From an uncultured Bacteroidia bacterium (GTDB taxonomy: Bacteria; Bacteroidota; Bacteroidia; NS11-12g; UBA955), in contig CALSPH010000001.1 in NCBI GenBank assembly GCA_943788195.1, forward strand, positions 1,313,595 through 1,377,594: a stretch of 64,000 nt of DNA. Direction: 5' to 3'. Under the pieces are notes generated by a model. That model did not search any database. It was not told where the DNA came from and was given only the letters and a program-made list of their open reading frames with translations. Of the stretch, positions 46,996-53,633 are shown piece by piece. The position numbers were made by a program, and so were the translations under genes. The first letter of the stretch is position 1. Each line of letters begins with the position of its first letter.

Positions 46996-47605
46996 ATGCG
47001 CCTTATTTACATCGTTTTCTTAATCCAATTAACCACACCTTTACTGGCACAAAAGTTCACTGTTCAACTTAGACCACTATCAGCGTTAATATCTCCATCT
47101 GTTGCAATGATGTATACCAATAAAAAAGGGGTAGGGTTGTACGGTGATTTTACAATTTCCAGAACAGATATCGCAGCCTCGTGTGGTTTATGGCCTTTTC
47201 AAATTTGATGAATCTCAAAAACGTGAAATGGGTTTTGTGAAACGAATTGATCGCGAAAGCTATTTTACCATTGGATTGTATTATAGTTATGGATACAGGA
47301 TTGATATTAAGGGTGAATGTAGAGGTGAAAGAACTGCATTTTATTATGATTTTGATGACATTGGGGTGGTCGGGTCATGCACTTATAAGCTTTTACCCAG
47401 GAAGACTGCAAGCAATCGATTTAACATGGATTTATATGTTTTTATTCGAGGAGGCTTAGCATTACGTTTTAAAAATGGTGAAGAAAGAGCGGTTAGATAT
47501 GTGCCTTTCTATGTCTCGAAAAAGATTGAAGACTATAGTGCCAAAGCCATTCGCCCTTTGTTCTCCTTGGGCTTGCGATTGGATTTAAATATTGGTAAAC
47601 ACTAA
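46996..47605 (+). CDS. small secreted outer-membrane-like protein, one frameshift
   Basis: The first frame (46996-47208) has a signal peptide (MRLIYIVFLIQLTTPLLAQ) and then a short strand-rich start. The second frame (from 47144) continues with RVVYGLFKFDESQKREMG and ends in ALRPLFSLGLRLDLNIG-type strands. One extra base between 47144 and 47205, probably near 47173, joins them to about 202 residues. The final alternating aromatic/hydrophobic strands suggest an outer-membrane barrel. No family is recognised. It is tail to tail with the REC-CRP gene (overlap of four bases). Confidence 0.55.
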
Positions 47606-48648
47606 TGCCTCAACTTAAGCAATTGATCTCTTTCTATTACGCGAATTTTACCAGTTTCAATTGATATTAAACCCTTGTCTTTAAACTCACTTAAAGTTCT
47701 AATTACCGTCTCAGGAGACACCCCGATATAGTTCGCAAGATCTTCTCTTGATAATTGAATGAGTTCACTATCTAAGGTGTTGATATAGATGTCGCTCAGT
47801 TCCACTAACGTTGTGGCAACGCGCTTTTTAACGCCCATATAAGCCGTTAAAAAAAGCTTATTCTCCAATTGATTAATGCTGTTCGAAAGATTTCTTTCAA
47901 GACTCAAATGAAGTCCGGGCTCTTTTGTCAATTCATGCAGTAGTACATCTTTCGGGATTAGAACCAGTTCAGTGTTTTCAACCGCAACTGCATAGTTAGC
48001 GTAGGGCTCATCACTAAGGGCCTCTTTGAACCCAAAGAGATTATTCTTAGTAATTAATTCGGTGATAACCTCCTTGCCATTATACATGGCTTTGTTGGTT
48101 CTAATGAGTCCAGAATTGATGTAATACACATGAAAAGGAAGCGCTCCTTCAGTATAAATGATCTCTTTCTTTTTAAAATATTTTTTGGCAAATGTGTTCT
48201 CATCTATTAATATTTTAATGCGTTTGAGAATGTCTTCTTCGCCTGTTTTTTGAGCAGCGCTAGGTGCTTCTTGATGTTGATTGGATTTTTTCAAACGGGT
48301 TTCAACGGCGGTTAGCAGTTCTAGTCCCGTGTATGGTTTAGTTAGATAATCATCTGCTCCCAATTCCATCCCTTTTCTTAAATCTGCTTTTTCTGCTTTA
48401 GCAGTAAGGAAAATAAATGGGATATTGGCGGTGGTAGGATTGTTATTCAAGGCATGAACAACACCAAAACCATCCATTTCTGGCATCATAATATCACAAA
48501 GAATCAAATCAGGTGATAAATCCAATGCCTTTTGAACCCCTTCTTTTCCATTGAAGGCCGTTGATACCTTGTAACTGCTTAATTCGAGTATTTCAGCTGT
48601 GTTCTCTGACATCTCTGCATTGTCTTCAATCAGGAGGATATGTTTCAT
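47602..48648 (-). CDS. response regulator-CRP/FNR fusion transcription factor
   Basis: This is a DNA-binding regulator of 348 residues with three parts. A receiver domain covers 1-120, with Asp 52 (LCDIMMPEMDG) as phospho-acceptor, Thr/Lys at TAK (82-84) and Lys 104. A cyclic-nucleotide-binding-type beta roll (about 145-260) follows; it has no Cys, so it is not an FNR-type iron-sulfur sensor. The HTH_CRP domain ends the protein; its recognition helix reads VSPETVIRTL, with Glu 313 and Arg 317 as in FNR and CRP, but Ile 316 where FNR has Ser. The gene overlaps the PAS kinase by four bases. Confidence 0.9.
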   Translation of the reverse strand: MKHILLIEDNAEMSENTAEILELSSYKVSTAFNGKEGVQKALDLSPDLILCDIMMPEMDGFGVVHALNNNPTTANIPFIFLTAKAEKADLRKGMELGADDYLTKPYTGLELLTAVETRLKKSNQHQEAPSAAQKTGEEDILKRIKILIDENTFAKKYFKKKEIIYTEGALPFHVYYINSGLIRTNKAMYNGKEVITELITKNNLFGFKEALSDEPYANYAVAVENTELVLIPKDVLLHELTKEPGLHLSLERNLSNSINQLENKLFLTAYMGVKKRVATTLVELSDIYINTLDSELIQLSREDLANYIGVSPETVIRTLSEFKDKGLISIETGKIRVIERDQLLKLRH

Positions 48649-49886
48649 AATTCAGTTTTGGGAATGTTTACAAAAAATTTACTGCCCACTTTCTCTTCGC
48701 TTTCAAAACGAATGCTGCCATTGATTAATTCCAAATTCTTCTTAACAATATAGAGCCCAAGGCCTGTGCCAACGGTTGAAACCGTGTTGCCGCTACGATA
48801 AAATTGTTCGAATATGTTGGGTTGGTCTGCAATTGGAATTCCCATCCCATTGTCTTGAATAAGAATGGAAATTCCGTTTTTATTTTCTGTTATTTTTACG
48901 ATGATTATACCATCTTCCTTGGTGTATTTAATTGCGTTACCAATCAGATTGGACATAATGTTTCTGATGAGGTAATCATTTGAAGTGAGCTTGATTTTGG
49001 AGGGATGTTCAAATGAAATGCTCTGCTTCTGATGCGAAGTGGATTTTAGATCATTAATCACTTGGTTGGTAATGTCCACAAGATCTATTTCTTCTTTTGC
49101 ATAACTAGTCTCCATGACATCTGATTTTTCAATCGCTAGTAAGTCATTTAAAATACGCAAAAGGTAATCTACCGAACTTTCGATACGTTTAAAATGCTTA
49201 TCCTGTTTATCGGGTTTGCCGTCCCATTGTTTAATTAATGATAGGGATGTGAGTATAGTACCTAAGGGTGTCCTAAATTCATGTGAGGCGGTACTTACAA
49301 AGTTTGATTTAAGCGAATTAACCTGTTTTTCGCGTTCAAGGGCCTTTTCGGTTGCGTTTTGAGAATCCTTCAGTTTTTTAATCGATTCTGCCAATTCAAG
49401 GGTTCTTTCATCCACCTTCTCTTCAAGATGTTTGTTCAACCTATGGAGCTCTTTTGATGAATGATCTAAGGCGCGAACCATTTCATTTAATTTGTCTTCT
49501 TGCTCTTTACGTTTACTAATATTTGCAATAAAGCTGAGTATATATTTCTCGCCTTCAAATTGAAAGGGACTCAAGGAAATTTCAACAGGGAAGGTACTGT
49601 TGTCTTTTGATCTCCCCAATAAATGACGACCGGCACCCATAAATCGATTTGAAGGGGATTGTTCATAATTGGTTCGGTTTCCTTTATGATGATTTCTTAA
49701 ATTTTCAGGTACTAGAATTTCAATGGTCTTACCAAGAAGTTCATCATATTCATATTTAAACATTTCTAATGCTTTTGGATTGGCATATTGAATTTTACCA
49801 AACCCATCAGATATAATCATTCCCTCATTAGAATATGAGAAAATGATATCCGCAATAGAATCGTTCTTTATGAGTCTTTCTAACAT
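48645..49886 (-). CDS. FixL-like PAS histidine kinase
   Basis: This is a soluble sensor kinase of 413 residues. A PAS domain (about 12-125) contains LRNHHKGNRTNYEQSPSNRF and MGAGRHLLG; His 67 and Arg 87 are 20 residues apart and align with the heme-ligand His 200 and Arg 220 of FixL. A coiled coil (about 130-190) leads to the HisKA box NFVSTASHEFRTPLG with phospho-His 202, and the ATPase has NLIGNAIKYT, DNGMGIP and GTGLGLYIVKK. There is no membrane segment. It starts five bases after ccoG and is in the same operon. Heme binding is inferred only; many PAS domains share this sequence style. Confidence 0.88.
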   Translation of the reverse strand: MLERLIKNDSIADIIFSYSNEGMIISDGFGKIQYANPKALEMFKYEYDELLGKTIEILVPENLRNHHKGNRTNYEQSPSNRFMGAGRHLLGRSKDNSTFPVEISLSPFQFEGEKYILSFIANISKRKEQEDKLNEMVRALDHSSKELHRLNKHLEEKVDERTLELAESIKKLKDSQNATEKALEREKQVNSLKSNFVSTASHEFRTPLGTILTSLSLIKQWDGKPDKQDKHFKRIESSVDYLLRILNDLLAIEKSDVMETSYAKEEIDLVDITNQVINDLKSTSHQKQSISFEHPSKIKLTSNDYLIRNIMSNLIGNAIKYTKEDGIIIVKITENKNGISILIQDNGMGIPIADQPNIFEQFYRSGNTVSTVGTGLGLYIVKKNLELINGSIRFESEEKVGSKFFVNIPKTEL

Positions 49887-49890
49887 CGTT

Positions 49891-51363
49891 TTATTGTTCG
49901 CAACAATTTAGTTCTGTTTTACCTTTCTCTGATACCATTTTTGGACTTAAGTAGGGTATACCTAGATTTAAACCACGAATGATAAAAATTATTGCCATAA
50001 AAGCAATAATTACTTTGCTCAATTGAGGTTTTAAAAATTTTTTTAAATTCAATTTGGTCCCTGCAAATTGAATGGCCATGGTTGCCGGAAATGTGCCAAG
50101 CCCGAAGCCTAGCATAAACAGCATACTTGAGCCCGTGTTTTGATATAACATCGCTAATCCTAAAGCAGTATATACCAAACCACATGGAATCAATCCATTA
50201 CCTACTCCAAAAATAAAAGCATTCTTCTGTTTAATTAGGTAGTTTCTGGTCTTAACAAGTGGTTGAAATTTGGATAATTTGGATTTGAAAAAATGATTGC
50301 CAACCAACCCAAGAAGGATTAGCACCCCAATTGCCATACTAAGAATTTGAGAAGGGATGATTAAAAGCAAACCCTTGCCAAAAAGTGTAGAAATTAACCC
50401 GAGTAGCAAATAAGCATAACGTATGAGACCCTTATCAAATCCCACTTTATCCATGATATTATCGCAAACATCGATGCATGCGGTGCAATTCACACACTCC
50501 AATTGTGTACCATTTCTTATGTCTATCCCAGTAGGGCATACTTGCACGCATTGCTTGCAATCGATGCAGTCTCCAGCTGTGCGCTCTTCTTTTTTTCTTA
50601 AGATCGCTCGGTCTTCGCCACGTTTATGGTCATAGGCTACAACAATTGAATCTTTGTCTAGCAGAACGCCTTGTAGCCTACCGTAAGGGCAAACCATTAT
50701 GCAAACTTGCTCTCTGAACCACGCAAAAACAAAGAAGAATATGGTTGCAAAAATCATAAGACTCACTAAACTGCCTACGTTTGCTCCAATCGGTTCTTGA
50801 ACAAGTTTCAAAACTTCATCCATGCTAATAATATAAGCTAGGAAAACATTCGCAATGATGAAAGAGATGATCCAAAAGATCACATTTTTACCGCCTCTCC
50901 TGAGTATTTTGTTGGTGTTCCAGTTTGATTTAGTGAGTTTCTTTTGCTTCATCGCATCACCCTCAAACCAATACTCAATCTTTCTAAATACCAATTCCAT
51001 AAAAACAGTTTGAGGACAGATCCATCCGCAAAATATACGTCCAAATGCAACGGTAAATAACGATATAAAAATGACCAAGGTGATCATTGCTAAAGCGAAA
51101 ATGATGAAATCTTGTGGCCAAAAAATTTGACCAAAAAGAATAAACTTTCGTTCCAGTACATTAAATAGAATAAATGGATGCCCATCCATTTTAATGAATG
51201 GGATTCCAAATAGAACAATTAAATAGAATACTGTTAAAAGGTTGCGTGCATTGTAGTATTTCCCTTTTGGTTTAATTGGATAAATCCAGTTACGTTTACC
51301 ATCAAGGTTAACTGTTCCTATATGGTCTCTGAATTCATCTTTAGGGACGATATTTTGTGACAT
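49891..51363 (-). CDS. ccoG: CcoG-SafE fusion (cbb3 assembly protein truncated and joined to TauE/SafE-like membrane protein)
   Basis: Residues 1-317 are CcoG/FixG: two or three membrane helices, RIFCGWICPQT, REQVCIMVCPYGRLQG and the 2x[4Fe-4S] ferredoxin part GDCIDCKQCVQVCP...CVNCTACIDVC, which helps copper loading of the oxidase. At ...KGLIRYA (Ala 317, base 50415) the sequence becomes the C-terminal two-thirds of a SafE/TauE-type protein (LLLGLISTLFGKGLLL, then NGLIPCGLVYTALG, GFGLGTFPATMAIQF and GIPYLSP). Normal CcoG has about 150 further residues, then CcoH, then SafE. All that is missing here, in frame. It could be an in-frame deletion or assembly loss. Follows ccoP by eight bases. Confidence 0.82.
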   Translation of the reverse strand: MSQNIVPKDEFRDHIGTVNLDGKRNWIYPIKPKGKYYNARNLLTVFYLIVLFGIPFIKMDGHPFILFNVLERKFILFGQIFWPQDFIIFALAMITLVIFISLFTVAFGRIFCGWICPQTVFMELVFRKIEYWFEGDAMKQKKLTKSNWNTNKILRRGGKNVIFWIISFIIANVFLAYIISMDEVLKLVQEPIGANVGSLVSLMIFATIFFFVFAWFREQVCIMVCPYGRLQGVLLDKDSIVVAYDHKRGEDRAILRKKEERTAGDCIDCKQCVQVCPTGIDIRNGTQLECVNCTACIDVCDNIMDKVGFDKGLIRYAYLLLGLISTLFGKGLLLIIPSQILSMAIGVLILLGLVGNHFFKSKLSKFQPLVKTRNYLIKQKNAFIFGVGNGLIPCGLVYTALGLAMLYQNTGSSMLFMLGFGLGTFPATMAIQFAGTKLNLKKFLKPQLSKVIIAFMAIIFIIRGLNLGIPYLSPKMVSEKGKTELNCCEQ

Positions 51364-51371
51364 GCTTTTTT

Positions 51372-52517
51372 CTATTCTGCGGGCGCTATGATACTCGTGC
51401 TATCTGGCAGCTCTGAATCAACTTTGGCATCGGTTTCACCACCTTCTGCTGAGAATAATTCACCTTCAGGACCTTTAGGATCTGCTGGGCTAGTGCCTTG
51501 TAAGCTAAGTATAAAACTGGATACTTGTTGCATTTCAATTGGTGAAAGGTCATCACTCCACGATTTCATGCCATTATTTGCGCCATACTTAATGGTCTTA
51601 AAAAGGTTTTTAACAGAACCACCATAAATCCAATGTTGATCAGTTAAATTTGGCCCAATACCACCTCCACCGTCAGCCATATGACAAGCTACACAGTTTT
51701 TCGCATAAATAGATGCACCTGCATCCAAGTCAGATTTTGCAGTCATAACTACAGCAGTGGTTTCATCCACGTTTAGTTTTTGGGAGGCCTTGAATGCAGC
51801 AACTTCGCGTTCAGCCATGGCCATTTCGTTTTCATACTCTTCTTTAGAACTCATTCCTTTGTCACTTACATGATAGTAAAATAAGTAGGCAACTGCCCAA
51901 AGTATCGTAAGATAGAATCCATATTTCCACCATGGCGGAAGGTCATTATCCAATTCTTGAATTCCATCATAATCATGATCCAGAAGAATTGATTTTTCTT
52001 CTTTCAGATCTTTTGCCTTGTTGAAACGATCCCACCATTTACCGCTGGTCAAGAATCCTAAAGCACGATTCGTTTTAACCACCTTGTCTTCTTCCGTTTT
52101 TAAATTGTTTCTAATAATCAAAGCAAATGTGATTATTACAATCAGTTGGATAATCAAAACGGCAATTAATAGGTACCAAAAATTCCAAGAGGTACCAAAA
52201 CCCAAGCCACCTGTTTCTCCCGATGCAACCGCTTGGGCATTCGATAGAAATGGGGCAGTAAGAAGCGGTAGAGCAATAAACTTTAACCCTTTACGCGCAT
52301 TACTTTTGATCTTCTCTTTAGTCGATGCGATGAGCACTTTACCAAGTATGTAAATCACTAAGGTAAAAAGAATAATTAATAGAACGAACATCCAAGAAAT
52401 TATCATAGCTGGATTAAAATGTTCTGAATATGATGATGCGTCTTCTGCGCGGATTAAACCTGGCACGAAAGCAAGCAAGATTGCGAACCATTTCTTCGTG
52501 TTATTTTTCATTTTCAT
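51372..52517 (-). CDS. ccoP: cbb3 oxidase subunit III (mono-heme CcoP)
   Basis: This is the c-type cytochrome subunit that delivers electrons to the oxidase. It has a signal/anchor helix, two membrane helices near 40-60 and 113-135, one near 200-215, and a single heme motif CVACH (Cys 275, Cys 278, His 279) with a likely Met ligand in NNGMKSW. One heme, rather than two, is usual in Bacteroidota. It overlaps ccoQ by 17 bases and precedes ccoG by eight. Intact, 381 residues. Its partner catalytic subunit is missing from the locus. Confidence 0.92.
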   Translation of the reverse strand: MKMKNNTKKWFAILLAFVPGLIRAEDASSYSEHFNPAMIISWMFVLLIILFTLVIYILGKVLIASTKEKIKSNARKGLKFIALPLLTAPFLSNAQAVASGETGGLGFGTSWNFWYLLIAVLIIQLIVIITFALIIRNNLKTEEDKVVKTNRALGFLTSGKWWDRFNKAKDLKEEKSILLDHDYDGIQELDNDLPPWWKYGFYLTILWAVAYLFYYHVSDKGMSSKEEYENEMAMAEREVAAFKASQKLNVDETTAVVMTAKSDLDAGASIYAKNCVACHMADGGGGIGPNLTDQHWIYGGSVKNLFKTIKYGANNGMKSWSDDLSPIEMQQVSSFILSLQGTSPADPKGPEGELFSAEGGETDAKVDSELPDSTSIIAPAE

Positions 52518-52689
52518 TGTCGTTTAAAGGTAATTGGCTGTTTTCGTCTAGTGTTTTTTTATCTATTTTATAAGTTAGTATAAACATGAGGGCAAAAAAG
52601 CCAAAGAATATGATCAGTGTTATAATAGGGTAGATGGATACACCTTCGATGCTTGATAAATAATTACTAACTTTAATTAAAGGGATCAT
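52501..52689 (-). CDS. ccoQ: CcoQ-like small membrane subunit
   Basis: This 62-residue protein has one strong membrane helix (IIPTLIIFFGFFALMFILTY region, residues about 20-39) and a charged tail (DKKTLDENSQLPLNDNENEK). Size, topology and place before ccoP fit CcoQ, the stability subunit of cbb3 oxidases. The sequence is too short to prove the family by itself. Confidence 0.7.
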   Translation of the reverse strand: MIPLIKVSNYLSSIEGVSIYPIITLIIFFGFFALMFILTYKIDKKTLDENSQLPLNDNENEK

Positions 52690-52693
52690 TTTA

Positions 52694-52732
52694 TTAATTG
52701 TCTTTAGGTGTGGTCTTTCCGATGTCCCGCAA
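52694..52732 (-). pseudogene. 3' end of ccoN/ccoNO, residual
   Basis: In the frame that ends at 52694, the bases read LRDIGKTTPKDN and stop, five bases before the ccoQ ATG. This resembles the C-terminal end of the CcoO/CcoNO cytochrome part (...YLQxLGxDI...). The rest of this gene, about 2 kb, is absent. Identity of so short a tail is an inference from its sequence and place. Confidence 0.45.
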
Positions 52733-52772
52733 CGGCAATACTTATAAAGACTAATATGATGATGGCACTCAT
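52704..52772 (-). pseudogene. 5' end of ccoS, residual
   Basis: ATG at 52772, right behind the operon promoter, opens a frame MSAIIILVFISIAVA that matches the start of CcoS, a 50-60-residue membrane protein. It then switches to GHRKDHT and a stop. The non-matching tail is the ccoN end read in another frame. The gene cannot make a working CcoS. Confidence 0.55.
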
Positions 52773-52785
52773 TAGATTATTGGAA

Positions 52786-52793
52786 CAAAAGTA
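52786..52793 (-). promoter_or_regulatory. Bacteroidota -7 element, cco operon
   Basis: Minus-strand TACTTTTG is an exact TAnnTTTG match 13 bases before the ccoS start. Confidence 0.6.
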
Positions 52794-52837
52794 TATCAGG
52801 TGACCATTGTGGCGAATGACACTTTCATGACAATATT

Positions 52838-52851
52838 ATGATTAATGTCAT
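52838..52851. promoter_or_regulatory. FNR/CRP-like palindrome in front of the cco operon
   Basis: ATGAT-TAAT-GTCAT, centred about 64 bases upstream of the likely start of the cco transcript, resembles FNR-family sites (two 5-bp halves, 4-bp gap). It lies inside a larger inverted repeat with arms CATGACA and TGTCATG (52826-52832, 52846-52852), and a further TGACA half-site is at 52817-52821. The REC-CRP protein encoded in this operon is the obvious candidate. Confidence 0.5.
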
Positions 52852-52918
52852 GTTTTTTTCGGCATTAAAGGGGTGTAATTGAAATCGTTGAGATTAGTAA
52901 ATAGGCTCGGTTTTTGCA

Positions 52919-52926
52919 TAAATTTG
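52919..52926 (+). promoter_or_regulatory. Bacteroidota -7 element, DUF6134 gene
   Basis: TAAATTTG matches TAnnTTTG and is followed 66 bases later by the ATG at 52993. Confidence 0.45.
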
Positions 52927-52992
52927 CATGTTCATCCTTGTGGTCTCTATTCAATAGGGGTAAAGCCATTATGAGTTGTCTTAAGAATAGAA

Positions 52993-53610
52993 ATGATAGG
53001 TAATAGTGTAAGAAGGAATGTAGGTTTAGCTTTAGGTCTATTACTATTACTGGCATTAAAGTCAGATACAGCGGTTATTAAGAAAGACTATTTTTTGGTA
53101 ACCCTTGATGACAAGGAAGTCGGGCACCTAACCATTGTTGAAGTAGATAAAGATTCAGTAAAAGGATATGCGCTGGTTTCAACCGTTAAATCGCGATTTG
53201 TGATTTCGATAGTAGTTAAAGAAAGGATAACAGAACAATTTAAACATGGCAAATTGCTTAAATCAACCCATTATCGAACCGTGAACGGTACCACTAAATC
53301 CAGCAATCATTTATGGGCTAAGAATGGGGTTTATCAAACCATAGATTCTCTTAGTGGCAAAACGAGTACAATTACCGAGCCTATTTATACCACAACACTT
53401 TCGGTGTATTTTGAGGAACCCAAGGGGGCCGAAACCATATATTCTGAAAATTTTCGCAAAGTGTTGAAGGTTACAAATGATGTTGTTGGAGTTTATATGG
53501 TCCATCTTCCAAACGATAAAAAAACCAAATTCGTTTATGAAGAAGGGAAGCTCATACTCATGGAAACCAAAGGTTTATATGGCACAATCAAATTTATTCG
53601 AAAACAATAA
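52993..53610 (+). CDS. DUF6134-like secreted protein
   Basis: This 205-residue protein has a signal peptide (GLALGLLLLLALKSDTA) and a beta-rich body: FLVTLDDKEVGHLTIVEVD, FKHGKLLKSTHYRTVNGTTK, then SENFRKVLKVTNDVVGVYMV and a basic end. It matches the DUF6134 pattern of Bacteroidota (a lipocalin-like fold with unknown function). It sits between ccoI and the cco operon on the opposite strand, splitting what is usually one ccoI-ccoS-ccoN string. Confidence 0.65.
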   Translation: MIGNSVRRNVGLALGLLLLLALKSDTAVIKKDYFLVTLDDKEVGHLTIVEVDKDSVKGYALVSTVKSRFVISIVVKERITEQFKHGKLLKSTHYRTVNGTTKSSNHLWAKNGVYQTIDSLSGKTSTITEPIYTTTLSVYFEEPKGAETIYSENFRKVLKVTNDVVGVYMVHLPNDKKTKFVYEEGKLILMETKGLYGTIKFIRKQ

Positions 53611-53633
53611 GTGCGGTAAGAAGTTTACTAAGC

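Noticed and set aside
52700-52990. A hidden small RNA or riboswitch in the ccoS-DUF6134 gap
   Set aside because: The conserved-looking parts are explained by the palindrome cluster and two promoter elements; no larger fold is apparent.
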